Origin: Desulfobacteraceae bacterium | GTDB taxonomy: Bacteria; Desulfobacterota; Desulfobacteria; Desulfobacterales; Desulfobacteraceae | Reading direction: 5' to 3' | Length of the DNA: 43,176 nucleotides | NCBI GenBank assembly: GCA_024225635.1 | Contig: JAAEMK010001264.1 | Location: 1-43,176, forward strand | Shown: one piece after another, positions 17,240 through 26,177 of the stretch | Layout of the letters: every line of letters begins with the position of its first letter | How positions within the stretch are numbered: position 1 is the stretch's first letter | Made by a program: the position numbers and the translations under genes | Notes under the pieces: generated by a model | What the model was told of the DNA's origin: nothing | Seen by the model: only the letters and a program-made list of their open reading frames with translations | The model's database searches: none

Positions 17240-18490
17240 TTAGATTATGGTCGAGAAATCGAAGCTTTCGCTCCGGTTCAGGGTCAGGACAAACTGCTTT
17301 AAGAGCTCGGCATCGAAACAGTGGGCCATCCCATTGTCCCGGAGTTTCATCCTGGCCTCCACCCGCTTTTCAGCCTCCTTGTTCAGCCTGGACTCATGCT
17401 TCAGGCGCCGGATGTCGGGGTTTTTCTCGTTTCTCACCACGACTGAAACCGGGGTGGCGCCCCTCTCCCACACCTCTTTTTCCATCTGTTGCAGGATCTC
17501 GAGGTTGGGATTTTTCCCGGTCATGATGGTCAGGGCCTCATAGGGTGTTTTGGAAGGCTTGTAGGGCCGTTCAGATGTCAGGGCGTCAAACACATCGGCA
17601 ATATGGCAAATCTTCGCAAACAAGGGGATTTCGTCGTGTTTCAGCCGGCAGGGATACCCGCTCCCATCCTCGTTCTCATGGTGGTACAGGATTCCCTCCA
17701 TCACGTATTTCGGAAAATCCAAGTCAAACAGCAGGCTGACGGAATAGGCGGTGTGGGCCTGGACAGCTACATACTCAAGATTGTTGAGCCGTCCGTTTTT
17801 GTTGAGAACCCGGCTGGGCACCTTTGCCTTTCCGATATCATGGAGAAACCCCATGACCGTGGCCTCCACGGCAAGCTTCTCAAGCTCCTTTCTCCCTGAA
17901 ACGGCAAAGAGACCGGGGTTGGCCTTGACAAAGATCGCCATGAGCCAGCCCACCTTGATGGAGTGGGTGTGGGTTTCATAGTCGTGGCCGATGAGGGTGG
18001 CAAGCCCCTTGAGGGAATCGATGCTTGAAATAAATCCAATGGCTTTTAAAACCAAGTCTTTGACGCTGGCCAAGGCCTCTTTCCCAAGCTTGGGAAACCC
18101 GAAATTTGACTTCATCACCCCCTGGATCACATCGGAACACATATCGGTAAACAGCACCGACCTCTTTTCCATGTCAATGTTGTCGTTGGTGAGGATAATG
18201 TGGAGATTGTCCTTGAGGTACTGCTCGTAGTTACCCATCTCCTGCTTGTGAATGTAAAGGCACTCCCAGGACATCAGCATCCGGATCAGGGTGGATTCGG
18301 GAATGGAGCTTGTATCCTTCAACAGGCAGCGAAAACGGTAAGCGCCATTCCGGTCGGACGGCTCAAGCCTCTCATAGAGATGGAAACGGGTAACATTGCC
18401 GGGGGTGATGAATGTGGGGACAATCCCTATGAAACTACTTCCGTCATCGACAAAATCGTCGCCGATTTCCCTACCGCCATCTATTGTCAT
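17240..18490 (-). CDS. HD-GYP domain cyclic-di-GMP phosphodiesterase-type protein
   Basis: A 416-residue cytoplasmic protein. The C-terminal HD-GYP domain (about 165-340) has GHDYETHTH (168-176), the HD pair H217 D218 in GFLHDIGK, QAHTAYS (245-250), YHHENEDGSGYP (269-280) and DVFDALTSERPY. All expected metal ligands and the GYP motif are present, so it is predicted to hydrolyse cyclic di-GMP. The N-terminal 150 residues are not a receiver, PAS or GAF that I recognise; they contain a GIVPTFITP strand, which could be a small ligand-binding domain. It is a paralogue of the next gene (about two-thirds of positions identical by eye). No membrane segment is visible. Confidence 0.9.
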   Translation of the reverse strand: MTIDGGREIGDDFVDDGSSFIGIVPTFITPGNVTRFHLYERLEPSDRNGAYRFRCLLKDTSSIPESTLIRMLMSWECLYIHKQEMGNYEQYLKDNLHIILTNDNIDMEKRSVLFTDMCSDVIQGVMKSNFGFPKLGKEALASVKDLVLKAIGFISSIDSLKGLATLIGHDYETHTHSIKVGWLMAIFVKANPGLFAVSGRKELEKLAVEATVMGFLHDIGKAKVPSRVLNKNGRLNNLEYVAVQAHTAYSVSLLFDLDFPKYVMEGILYHHENEDGSGYPCRLKHDEIPLFAKICHIADVFDALTSERPYKPSKTPYEALTIMTGKNPNLEILQQMEKEVWERGATPVSVVVRNEKNPDIRRLKHESRLNKEAEKRVEARMKLRDNGMAHCFDAELLKQFVLTLNRSESFDFSTII

Positions 18491-18555
18491 GCGCCTAAAG
18501 ATCCCTGTAACATGATTAAAACTTGACTATACGCCATTTCCGAACAAAGATGTAT

Positions 18556-18584
18556 CTTTTATTATCCTGTCAATGGAGTGTCAA
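18556..18584 (-). promoter_or_regulatory. Promoter of the first HD-GYP gene
   Basis: TTGACA at 18579-18584, 17-base spacer, TAAAAG at 18556-18561 on the minus strand. It is preceded by a T-run and is nearly the same as the promoter at 19948-19976, sharing TTTTTTTTGTTGACAC. It gives a leader of roughly 60 bases before ATG 18490. Confidence 0.55.
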
Positions 18585-18618
18585 CAAAAAAAACCATGCC
18601 CCGGGACCATCGAGGATC

Positions 18619-19884
18619 TCATTTTTTGCGGAACAAGGCTGAAAGTTCAAAGCTCCTGCTTCGGTTCAGGGTTATGACGAACCGCTTCAACAGATCCGTA
18701 TCAAAACAATGGGCCATGCCCTTGTCCCGGAGCCTCATCCGGACCTCGACCCGTTTTTGCGCCTCCCTGTTCATCCTGAATTCATGCTCAAGGACTTTAA
18801 GATCAGGCGTTTCCGGATTTTCCGTTCCACCGGCAAACGGCAGGTCGCTGATCTCCGCAACCTCTTTTTCCATCTGCTGCAGGGCATCGAGGTTAGGATT
18901 TTTCCCGGCCATTACCATCAGGGCCTGGTAGGGTGTTTTGGGGGTCTTGTAGGGCAATTCAGGGCTGAGCGCAAGGGCGTCAAACACATCGGCTATGTGG
19001 CAGAGTTTTGCAAACAGAGGAATTTTGTTACCTTTAAATCCGCAGGGATAACCGCTCCCGTCCTCGTTTTCATGGTGGTACAGGATGCCGTCCATCACAT
19101 GCCTGGGCAGATTCAATTCAAAGAGAAGTCCCAGGGAATAGGCGGTGTGGGCCTGGGCTGCCACATATTCGATGTTGCTGAGCCGTCCCTTTTTGTTGAT
19201 GATGTGCCTGGGGATCTTCGATTTTCCGATATCATGGAGAAATCCCATGACGGCGACCTCCACAACAAGCTTCTCAAGCTCGGATTTCCCGGAGACGTCA
19301 AAGAGGTCCGGATTGGCATTGACAAAAACGGCCATGAGCCAGCCCACCTTGATGGAGTGGGTACAGGTATCATAATCGTGGCCGATGAGGGCGGCAAGCT
19401 CCTTGAGGAAATCAAGATCAGTGATAACGCCAATGGACTCGAACATCAGCGCCTTGAGTTTGTTACAGGTCTCGGTCGAGGACCTGGGCAACCCGAAATG
19501 TTTTGCCATCACCCCCTGGATCAACTCAAAACAGATCTCGGTGAAAAGCATGATCCGCTTGTCCATCTCGATCCCCTGGTTGGCAAGGATGATGTGAAGA
19601 TTGTCCTTCAGATACTTGTCATAATGCCCCATGTCCCGCTTGTGAATGTAGAGGCAATCCCAGGCGCTGAGCATACGGGACAGGGTAGTTTCAGGGATGG
19701 AGGCTGTATCCTTGAAAAGACAACGAAATCGATAAACACCTTTTTCTCCGGACACTTCCAGCTTTTCGTAGAGACGGAACAGGGTAAGGTAATTGGGAGA
19801 GATAAAGGTCGGAACAATGCCTATGAAGTTCGTTCCGTCATCGACGAGTTCATCGCCGATATCGATACCGCCATCCATTGCCAT
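18619..19884 (-). CDS. HD-GYP domain cyclic-di-GMP phosphodiesterase-type protein, paralogue
   Basis: A 421-residue protein collinear with the gene at 17240 from start to end, including the N-terminal domain (GIVPTFISP) and the HD-GYP motifs: HDYDTCTHSIKVG, GFLHDIGKSKIP, QAHTAYS, YHHENEDGSGYP and DVFDALALSPELPY. The only obvious difference near the active site is Cys for His in the YETHTH segment (YDTCTH), which removes one of its two histidines; the other remains. An early in-frame ATG at 19884 aligns with the start of the paralogue. The close tandem arrangement and near-equal promoters indicate a local duplication. Confidence 0.9.
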   Translation of the reverse strand: MAMDGGIDIGDELVDDGTNFIGIVPTFISPNYLTLFRLYEKLEVSGEKGVYRFRCLFKDTASIPETTLSRMLSAWDCLYIHKRDMGHYDKYLKDNLHIILANQGIEMDKRIMLFTEICFELIQGVMAKHFGLPRSSTETCNKLKALMFESIGVITDLDFLKELAALIGHDYDTCTHSIKVGWLMAVFVNANPDLFDVSGKSELEKLVVEVAVMGFLHDIGKSKIPRHIINKKGRLSNIEYVAAQAHTAYSLGLLFELNLPRHVMDGILYHHENEDGSGYPCGFKGNKIPLFAKLCHIADVFDALALSPELPYKTPKTPYQALMVMAGKNPNLDALQQMEKEVAEISDLPFAGGTENPETPDLKVLEHEFRMNREAQKRVEVRMRLRDKGMAHCFDTDLLKRFVITLNRSRSFELSALFRKK

Positions 19885-19947
19885 AAATATCAAATTCCCA
19901 TTACTAAGGTTAAGTGCCTAACTCACCATGCTAAAATAAGTTCCACC

Positions 19948-19976
19948 TTTTTAGTATTCTGCTAATAGGGTGTCAA
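19948..19976 (-). promoter_or_regulatory. Promoter of the second HD-GYP gene
   Basis: TTGACA at 19971-19976, 17-base spacer, TAAAAA at 19948-19953 on the minus strand. The sequence parallels the promoter at 18556-18584 over more than 30 bases, including the upstream T-run. Confidence 0.55.
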
Positions 19977-19977
19977 C

Positions 19978-20015
19978 AAAAAAAGTTATAACAGCACAAA
20001 TTAGCAACTTTTTTT
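19978..20015 (-). terminator. A/T-stem hairpin after the ABC exporter operon
   Basis: AAAAAAAGTT at 19978-19987 is matched by AACTTTTTTT at 20006-20015 around an 18-base loop. On the minus strand it lies just downstream of the ABC gene's stop and ends in a T-run, then merges with the next gene's promoter. The stem is A/T-only apart from one G/C pair, so termination strength is uncertain. Confidence 0.35.
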
Positions 20016-20028
20016 CACACCCCTGGCA

Positions 20029-21822
20029 TCATTCCGGATTGTCCATGGCATGGAGGCGGTAGTAAAACCCCCTGTTTTCCATCAGGGTCCCATGGTCCCC
20101 CGCCTCGGTCACCCGTCCCTGTCTCAACACGATTATCCGGTCCGCCGTAACCGCAGACCTAAGCCTGTGGGCGATGGTGATGGAGGTCCGGCTCTCCTTG
20201 AGCCGGGCCGTGGCGCTCCTGATCTTTTCCTCGGATTCCGTGTCCACATAGGAGGTGGCTTCGTCAAAGATGATAAGCTCCGGATCGTGGGCAAAGGCCC
20301 TGGCAATGGAGATCAGCTGCCGCTCTCCGCTGGAAAGGGAGGCTCCCCCCTGGCTCACCCGGGTGTCGGCCCCCTGGGGAAGCTTGTCAATGACGGATTT
20401 CACATGGGAAAGCTCGACGATCCGGTCAAAATCCAGGTCCGTCATAACGCTGTCCGGGGGCAGGATATTCTCCCGGATGGTACCGGAAAAAAGATAGGGA
20501 TCCTGGGTCACCAGGGCGATCCTGGATCTCAGGGAAAAGACGGAAAAGCTGTCGATCCCCCTGTCGTTGATCAGGATATCCCCCCCGGTCCTTGGGTAAA
20601 ACTTGACAATAAGATTAATCAGCGAGGTCTTGCCCGAACCTGTCGGGCCCAGGATCGCCAGGGACTGGCCGACCTTGACGGAAAACGAAACCCGGTCCAG
20701 GACCGGCTTTTCCGGCTCGTAGGCAAAGGAGATCTCCCTGAACTCGATGGAGTCGATCCTCTCAAGCCCGGTGTTTCCTCCCGGATCGGCTTCCTGCTCG
20801 TCAAAGATCTGCACGATCCTCTCCCCGGACGCCAGGGCGTTCTGGAGAATGTTGTGCTTTTCGGCAATATCCCTGACAGGGCGAAAAAACATCTTGGAAT
20901 AGGAAATAAAGGCCACCAGGGTCCCAAGGGTCAACTGGTCGGACACCACCCGGCCGCCGCCGTAAAAGATCACGATGGCAAGAACCAGGGAGCCGAACAG
21001 GTCCACCACGGGCATGAAGAGGCCAAAAAGCTTTATCTGCCCCATGCCGGCCAGAAAGTTATCATGGTTGAGGGCCTTGAACTCCTGTTTGATCCGCTCC
21101 TGGGCGCTGAAAAGCTGGATAACCCTGATGCCGCCGCAGGATTCGGAAAACATGGAGTTGATCTCTGCGATCTTTGCCCGCAGGTTCCTGAACACCTCCC
21201 TGGATCTTGCGGAAAAAAGAGCGGTGGTCCACACAACAAGGGGAAGAACCCCGAGAACGGCAAGGGCAAGCCGCATATCCAGGTAGAGCAGGACAAGAAT
21301 AATCCCGGTAAGGGTAAAGATGTCCTTCATCACAAAGGTGATGATGGTGGTGAACATCTCCTGCATGTTCTGGATGTCGTTGGTCACCCGGGTGGAGAGG
21401 CGGCCCACGGTATTTTGGGTGAAAAAAACCATTGGAAGCCTCTGGATATGCTCATAGATCCGGACGCGAAGATCGTGCATGATTTTCTGGCCCGCAAGCT
21501 CCATCACCATGATCTGGACAAAGCTTGCCACAAACCTTGCAACGGCGATGAGGGCCAGCGCCAGGCCCGCCGTCATCGCCCCACTGACCCGGCGGCTTTC
21601 CAGGACAAGCCCCCCGTCCCTGGGAACGATGTAGAGATCCACGGCCATCTTTGTAATATACGGGACCGCGATATCGAAAAGGGAAAGGAACAGCATAAGG
21701 ACCATTGACAGCACGATCATCCAGCGATTCCGGTCGATATAGGGGACAAAACGCTTCAAGAGCCGCAGGTCATGCTTGGAGCCCTGCCCCTCATCGTAAC
21801 CGCCCCCCATGGTCATCCCCAT
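20029..21822 (-). CDS. ABC exporter subunit with canonical ATP site (second subunit)
   Basis: A 597-residue fused permease-ATPase half-transporter, six membrane helices (about residues 30-310) then the nucleotide-binding domain. Walker A is GPTGSGKT, the signature is LSSGERQ, and Walker B LIIFDEATSYVD carries the catalytic Glu. Such half-transporters work as heterodimers with the neighbouring subunit, as in LmrCD, TM287/288 and YheHI. It overlaps the upstream ABC gene by 10 bases, with GGGAGAGGGGG as a ribosome-binding region before ATG 21822. The family exports lipids or drugs; the substrate here is unknown. Confidence 0.9.
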   Translation of the reverse strand: MGMTMGGGYDEGQGSKHDLRLLKRFVPYIDRNRWMIVLSMVLMLFLSLFDIAVPYITKMAVDLYIVPRDGGLVLESRRVSGAMTAGLALALIAVARFVASFVQIMVMELAGQKIMHDLRVRIYEHIQRLPMVFFTQNTVGRLSTRVTNDIQNMQEMFTTIITFVMKDIFTLTGIILVLLYLDMRLALAVLGVLPLVVWTTALFSARSREVFRNLRAKIAEINSMFSESCGGIRVIQLFSAQERIKQEFKALNHDNFLAGMGQIKLFGLFMPVVDLFGSLVLAIVIFYGGGRVVSDQLTLGTLVAFISYSKMFFRPVRDIAEKHNILQNALASGERIVQIFDEQEADPGGNTGLERIDSIEFREISFAYEPEKPVLDRVSFSVKVGQSLAILGPTGSGKTSLINLIVKFYPRTGGDILINDRGIDSFSVFSLRSRIALVTQDPYLFSGTIRENILPPDSVMTDLDFDRIVELSHVKSVIDKLPQGADTRVSQGGASLSSGERQLISIARAFAHDPELIIFDEATSYVDTESEEKIRSATARLKESRTSITIAHRLRSAVTADRIIVLRQGRVTEAGDHGTLMENRGFYYRLHAMDNPE

Positions 21823-23579
21823 GGTTCCCCCTCTCCCAGGCCGTTTACGGACTGCATCTCCTGGGCCCTGGCATAATAGCCGCCCTGTTCCACAAGTTCC
21901 TCGTGGGTCCCGGATTCTATAATCCGCCCCCGGTCCAGAACGATGATGGTTTCGGCGCTCCTGAAGGCCTGGAACCTGTGGGAGACAATGACCAGGGTCA
22001 TGGTCCGGGCAAGGGATTCAATGGTATCGATGATGCCCGAGGCGGTCTTGATGTCCACCTGGCTCACGGGATCGTCCAGGATCAGGATGGGTGCTTGCTT
22101 GAGAAGGGCCCTTGCAAGGGCGATGCGCTGCTTCTGGCCGCCCGAGAGCATCACCCCCTTCTCCCCGATCACGGTGTCGACCCCCTTGGGAAACGAAGCA
22201 ATGGTCCGGGTCAGGCCGGCCATCCCGAGGACGGTGCTGATGCGGTCCATGCCGGCGGCAGGATCTCCGAACCGAAGGTTTTCAAGGATGGTGCCGGAAA
22301 ACAGGAACGGCTCCTGGGGCATGAAGGAGATCGCACCCCTCAGCTGATCCAGGTCCAAATTCCTGATATCAATGCCGTCGATGGATATGGAGCCGGAATC
22401 CGGGTCATAGATCCTTGGAATCAGACTCACCAGGGTGGTCTTGCCGCTGCCCGGGGGGCCTGCGATGCCGAGAATCCGGCCGGGCCCGACTCCCAGGCTC
22501 ACGCCGTCCAGTATCCGGGGGCCGCCCCCCCGGCGCCCATGGGTAAAGACCAGGTTACGGATCTCGATATCACCGGCAATGGCGGCTGGTTTCAAAGCAT
22601 CCACGGGACTCTCTATCTGCCTTGGAACATTAAGTATGGCATCGATCCTGTCGATGGAGGCCTTGCCCCTCTGGATCATGTTCGTGACCCAGCCCACGGC
22701 CATGACCGGCCAGGTGAGGAGGCCGAGATAGGAAATAAAGGCCACAAAATCCCCGGGAGAGATGGTGCTTAAAATCACCTTTCGTCCCCCCAGGCCGATG
22801 ACCACGGCAAGGCTGATGCTGGTCAAAAGGGTGACCAGTGGAAAGATGAGCCCCCTCATTTTCACCAGGTTCATATTGGCGGCCACATAGACTTCAGACT
22901 CCCTTGTGACGCACCGGGTCTCTGCTTCCTCCCGGTTAAAGGCCTTGATGATCCTGATGCCGGCAAACCGCTCCCTGGAGGACTCCATGAGTCTTGAGAA
23001 CGATTCCTGCACCTCCATGTAGGCGGAAAAAAGCCTTTTACTGAGAATCTTGGTAAAAAGGGCGATAAAAGGCATGGGCACCAGGGCCAGGAGCGTCAAT
23101 TCAAGGTTGATGTACCCCATGAAGAAAACCGAGGCAAGACCGAGGACGATGGTGTCGGTCATACCCACCAGCCCCATGCCGAGAGCCATCCTGATATTGG
23201 TGATGTCGTTGGTTGCATGGGCCATGATATCGCCTGCGCTGGTGGTGTCGAAAAACGGCGCCGGCATGGACATGACATGATCGAAGAGCCGCGCCCGTAT
23301 CCCCTCTTCCACCCGCCGGGCCGTACCCATGATAAAATAGCGCCAGCAGAACCTGAAGACGCCGATAAAAACGGCAGCAAGGAAAATGTACCCGCCGTAG
23401 CAAAGCAGGGTGGTGCCTGTGATGGAAAGGGATGCGATCCCGTCAACCGCCCATTTGACGATCCTCGGGATAAAGAGTTGGAGGATATCCACCAGAAGCA
23501 GGGAGAAAAGCCCTGCCGCAATGTAAAACCGCCGTTCAACAAAATAGGGTCTGATCAACTCAAACTGTCTCAACACCAC
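21813..23579 (-). CDS. ABC exporter subunit with degenerate Walker B (first subunit)
   Basis: A 588-residue half-transporter, six helices then an ATPase domain with Walker A GPPGSGKT, signature LSGGQKQ and Walker B ILILDDPVSQVD. The residue after the Walker B Asp is Asp rather than catalytic Glu. In heterodimeric exporters of the LmrCD/TM287-288 type one subunit has exactly this change, and that subunit's site cannot hydrolyse ATP well. The predicted start is a GTG at 23579; a second GTG follows directly. Translational coupling with the canonical subunit is shown by the 10-base overlap. Confidence 0.9.
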   Translation of the reverse strand: MVLRQFELIRPYFVERRFYIAAGLFSLLLVDILQLFIPRIVKWAVDGIASLSITGTTLLCYGGYIFLAAVFIGVFRFCWRYFIMGTARRVEEGIRARLFDHVMSMPAPFFDTTSAGDIMAHATNDITNIRMALGMGLVGMTDTIVLGLASVFFMGYINLELTLLALVPMPFIALFTKILSKRLFSAYMEVQESFSRLMESSRERFAGIRIIKAFNREEAETRCVTRESEVYVAANMNLVKMRGLIFPLVTLLTSISLAVVIGLGGRKVILSTISPGDFVAFISYLGLLTWPVMAVGWVTNMIQRGKASIDRIDAILNVPRQIESPVDALKPAAIAGDIEIRNLVFTHGRRGGGPRILDGVSLGVGPGRILGIAGPPGSGKTTLVSLIPRIYDPDSGSISIDGIDIRNLDLDQLRGAISFMPQEPFLFSGTILENLRFGDPAAGMDRISTVLGMAGLTRTIASFPKGVDTVIGEKGVMLSGGQKQRIALARALLKQAPILILDDPVSQVDIKTASGIIDTIESLARTMTLVIVSHRFQAFRSAETIIVLDRGRIIESGTHEELVEQGGYYARAQEMQSVNGLGEGEPWG

Positions 23580-23701
23580 CTCAACTCGATATTAACCGGT
23601 CCAAAGCAGAACGTAACCTTCTACCCTTGAAGATCAGGTTTTTGGAAAAATGTCAAATTTTAAAAAGGATGGAGATGGGGGAAGCCGACAGGGGAGCACT
23701 T

Positions 23702-25081
23702 CTATTGGCCTGATCCATTTCGCTCAAGCAGCCATGTGATCACATCTCCGGGGTCGGGAACCTCCCTGCCGGGGTCAGCGTCTTCAACGGTCTCGAACCT
23801 GTGGGTATCATCCGGGCCGGGAACCTCACTGACGGGGTCGGCGTCTTCAACGATCTCGAACCTGTGGGTATCATCCGGGCCGGGAACCTCACTGACGGGG
23901 GCAGCTTCTTCAACGGTTTCAAACGGGGGGGTATCATCCGGGACAGGGGCATCCCTTTGGGGATCATCCACTGGTATGGTTTCGGAAATGGTTTCGGACC
24001 GGGTCGTGTCATCCGGGTCGGCCCTCAGGCTCTCCACCGGTTTGCCCCCCTCCCCGACAACAGCCTGCGCCTTCCCCCGGAAACCGGGAGCAGGAAGAAT
24101 TTTAGATACGGACACGGAATCCCCCCCCGGCTCCGGGAGGCCGCTGTTGCTGAAATCGTCAAACAGGGGGGCGGGAACAAGAACCGGAGCAAGAAAAACA
24201 GCAAGGGCGCAAACCATGGGCAGCAGCCCCCTGGCCGGGACGGGTGACGCCCCGGTTTCATCTTCCCCGGGGGAGAAGGAAACCGGCTCCTGCGGCAGCA
24301 GGACCTGACGGGCCGCGCTTTGCACCAACGGCTCGTCAACGGTACTGCTCCCCTGCCTGTGGGCAAGCACCAGGCAACGGTCACAAAGGCTATTGATCAC
24401 CCGGGGATATCCCTTTGAAAAAACAAAAATCATCCCAAGGGCGGCTTCAAGGAAGACCTCCTCTGCCGCTCCGGCATTGGACATCCTGTACCGGACATAG
24501 TCGGCCGTCTCTTCCCGGTCCAGGGGAACGAGAACCTTATGCAGGGTCGTCTTCTTCAGAAAACGCCCGCCATCCAGGTTGGAGAGCGCCCCTGCGAACT
24601 CGTTCTGCCCCACAAGAAACACCGTGATGGGAAGACGGCCATTGCCCAGGTCCTGCCATGAGTACAAGGCCTTTAGGAACCTCATGCCGATTCGCTGGGC
24701 CTCGTCCACGATCACCAGACAATGCTCCTTCGACTGCAAAACCGAGCCAAGGAACCGGACAAAAGCCTTGTCAAACGGTTCATCCCTCTGCAACTCAATC
24801 CCCAGATTCCGGGCGATCACGGGAAAGAGCTGATGAAGCCCAATACAGGGGTCCAAAATCCTTACCGTGCGCACACGGGGCGGAAGGCCCTGGACGATGG
24901 CGTTTAGAAGGGTGGTCTTGCCGGTTCCGACATCCCCGGTCAGCACCATAACGCCCCCCTTGTCCACGGCCCGGCTCAGGGCGGACAGCGCCATGCCGTG
25001 GCAGTGGCCAAGCCACAGAAAATCAGGGTCCGAGCTTATGTTAAAGGGCTTTCGTATCAGTTTGAAACGATCCAGATACAT
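23702..25081 (-). CDS. ExeA/GspA-like AAA ATPase with repeat-rich acidic tail
   Basis: A 459-residue protein. The N-terminal AAA domain (about 1-260) has Walker A LTGDVGTGKTTLLN, Walker B CLVIVDEAQRIG and the MYLDRFKLIRKPFNI start of the ExeA/MshM family, which remodel peptidoglycan for secretin or pilus assembly. Then comes one hydrophobic segment (about 285-310, MVCALAVFLAPVLV), followed by a long acidic, proline-rich tail. The tail has 21-residue units such as PDDTHRFEIVEDADP repeated about three times, from three 63-base repeats in the gene. No peptidoglycan-binding domain was recognised. The ATG at 25081 starts the family-typical MYLDRF; it is 7 bases after the TAXI protein's stop, so the two genes are in one operon. 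Confidence 0.82.
   Translation of the reverse strand: MYLDRFKLIRKPFNISSDPDFLWLGHCHGMALSALSRAVDKGGVMVLTGDVGTGKTTLLNAIVQGLPPRVRTVRILDPCIGLHQLFPVIARNLGIELQRDEPFDKAFVRFLGSVLQSKEHCLVIVDEAQRIGMRFLKALYSWQDLGNGRLPITVFLVGQNEFAGALSNLDGGRFLKKTTLHKVLVPLDREETADYVRYRMSNAGAAEEVFLEAALGMIFVFSKGYPRVINSLCDRCLVLAHRQGSSTVDEPLVQSAARQVLLPQEPVSFSPGEDETGASPVPARGLLPMVCALAVFLAPVLVPAPLFDDFSNSGLPEPGGDSVSVSKILPAPGFRGKAQAVVGEGGKPVESLRADPDDTTRSETISETIPVDDPQRDAPVPDDTPPFETVEEAAPVSEVPGPDDTHRFEIVEDADPVSEVPGPDDTHRFETVEDADPGREVPDPGDVITWLLERNGSGQ
23755..23943. repeat. Three 63-base tandem repeats inside the ExeA-like gene
   Basis: Units at 23755-23817, 23818-23880 and 23881-23943 each start CGGGAACCTC; the first two match closely and the third is diverged. 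A degenerate fourth unit follows. They encode 21-residue acidic repeats on the minus strand. Unit number may vary between strains. Confidence 0.85.
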
Positions 25082-25088
25082 CCGGGGC

Positions 25089-26069
25089 TCACAACATTTC
25101 CTTGATTGCCTTGAGCACGGGATTGGCATCGCCCTTGTTGGCCTGCCCCCCCGTGTCTGAAGGGTTGATATACTTTTTCACACACCCGTATTGACTCCAG
25201 CCCTTGAGGGGATAATCCAGGTTGACGCTCTTCCACTTGGGATGGCCGTTCTGCCGGAGCCAGCCAAGATTGTCATAGACTAGTCCCGCAAATTCCCCCA
25301 CATAGTCGCAGTTATTTCTCCGGAAATCAAAGGAGGTCAGGACCGCCTTGACGGCAATGGTCCTGACATCGCCCTCCTGCCAGGCATAGGTTCCGGACGG
25401 AATCACGGCATTCGGGTAAAATTCCAGGATGCTCTTATTGGTAATGGTTACAAGGTGAAGATTATCCTGTTCGGCAACATGCTCGGAAAAAAGCTTCACA
25501 GGCACCCCCGCCACATAAAACATGGCATCGATCTTGCCCTGTTTCAACCTGGAGAGGGCTTCAAGGGTTCCCACGGTAGCAGTCGTTTTCGGAGTGACCC
25601 CCGAGACCTCAAAAAGCAGCTTTGAGGTCAGAAACGAACCGCTTCCCTCCTTGCCGATGGCCACCCTTTTCCCCTCGAGATCGTCAAACTCGTTGATGCC
25701 GCGGCGGGCCACCAGGTGAACCTCCTCATCATAGAGGGGGAAGACCATCTTTGTCTTCCTGGCGATCCGCTTTAAGGTGGCATCGGACTTGACCTTGACC
25801 ACAAAGGCCAATACATCGGACTGCACGATCCCCATCTGGGTATTCGGCCGCTTGTACACGGCATAGACATTCTCCACCGACCCGGTGGAGTTGTGGACAT
25901 GGAGATCAAACCCGTACTGTTTTGCAAGCTCCATCATGTTGAGCCCGAACTGGTAGTAGGTCCCTTTTTTGCTGCCGGTCATCATGCCGAGATCAACAGC
26001 AAGCGAAAAATCAGCCAGAAACAATACCGAAATCAAAACAAAAGAAGCTAAGGAGACAACTCTTTTCAT
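25089..26069 (-). CDS. TAXI-family TRAP transporter solute-binding protein
   Basis: A 326-residue exported protein of the TAXI (TRAP-associated extracytoplasmic immunogenic) family. The signal peptide is MKRVVSLASFVLISVLFLADFSLA; the mature protein starts LGMMTGSKKGTYYQFG, a family hallmark, and LVARRGINEFDDLEGKRVAIGKEGSG and the GVPVKLFSEH region follow. ATG 26069 is chosen since it gives a proper signal peptide and has an AAGGAT site upstream. No DctM/fused 4TM-12TM permease is nearby, and the next gene downstream is the ExeA-like ATPase, so it may not serve a standard TRAP transporter here. Confidence 0.88.
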   Translation of the reverse strand: MKRVVSLASFVLISVLFLADFSLAVDLGMMTGSKKGTYYQFGLNMMELAKQYGFDLHVHNSTGSVENVYAVYKRPNTQMGIVQSDVLAFVVKVKSDATLKRIARKTKMVFPLYDEEVHLVARRGINEFDDLEGKRVAIGKEGSGSFLTSKLLFEVSGVTPKTTATVGTLEALSRLKQGKIDAMFYVAGVPVKLFSEHVAEQDNLHLVTITNKSILEFYPNAVIPSGTYAWQEGDVRTIAVKAVLTSFDFRRNNCDYVGEFAGLVYDNLGWLRQNGHPKWKSVNLDYPLKGWSQYGCVKKYINPSDTGGQANKGDANPVLKAIKEML

Positions 26070-26141
26070 GGCAATGATCCTTTGGTTAGGTGTTGCGACA
26101 AACAATATGATTCCAAGGGTTGATACGATTCGTAGTAAACG

Positions 26142-26169
26142 TTTTTACGCACTTTTACGATATTGTCAA
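26142..26169 (-). promoter_or_regulatory. Promoter of the TAXI-ExeA operon, with spaced TTTTACG repeats
   Basis: TTGACA at 26164-26169, 16-base spacer, TAAAAA at 26142-26147 on the minus strand, matching the style of the HD-GYP promoters. Two TTTTACG copies at 26143-26149 and 26153-26159 (10-base period) overlap the core and could be an operator. Confidence 0.4.
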
Positions 26170-26177
26170 GATGAACC

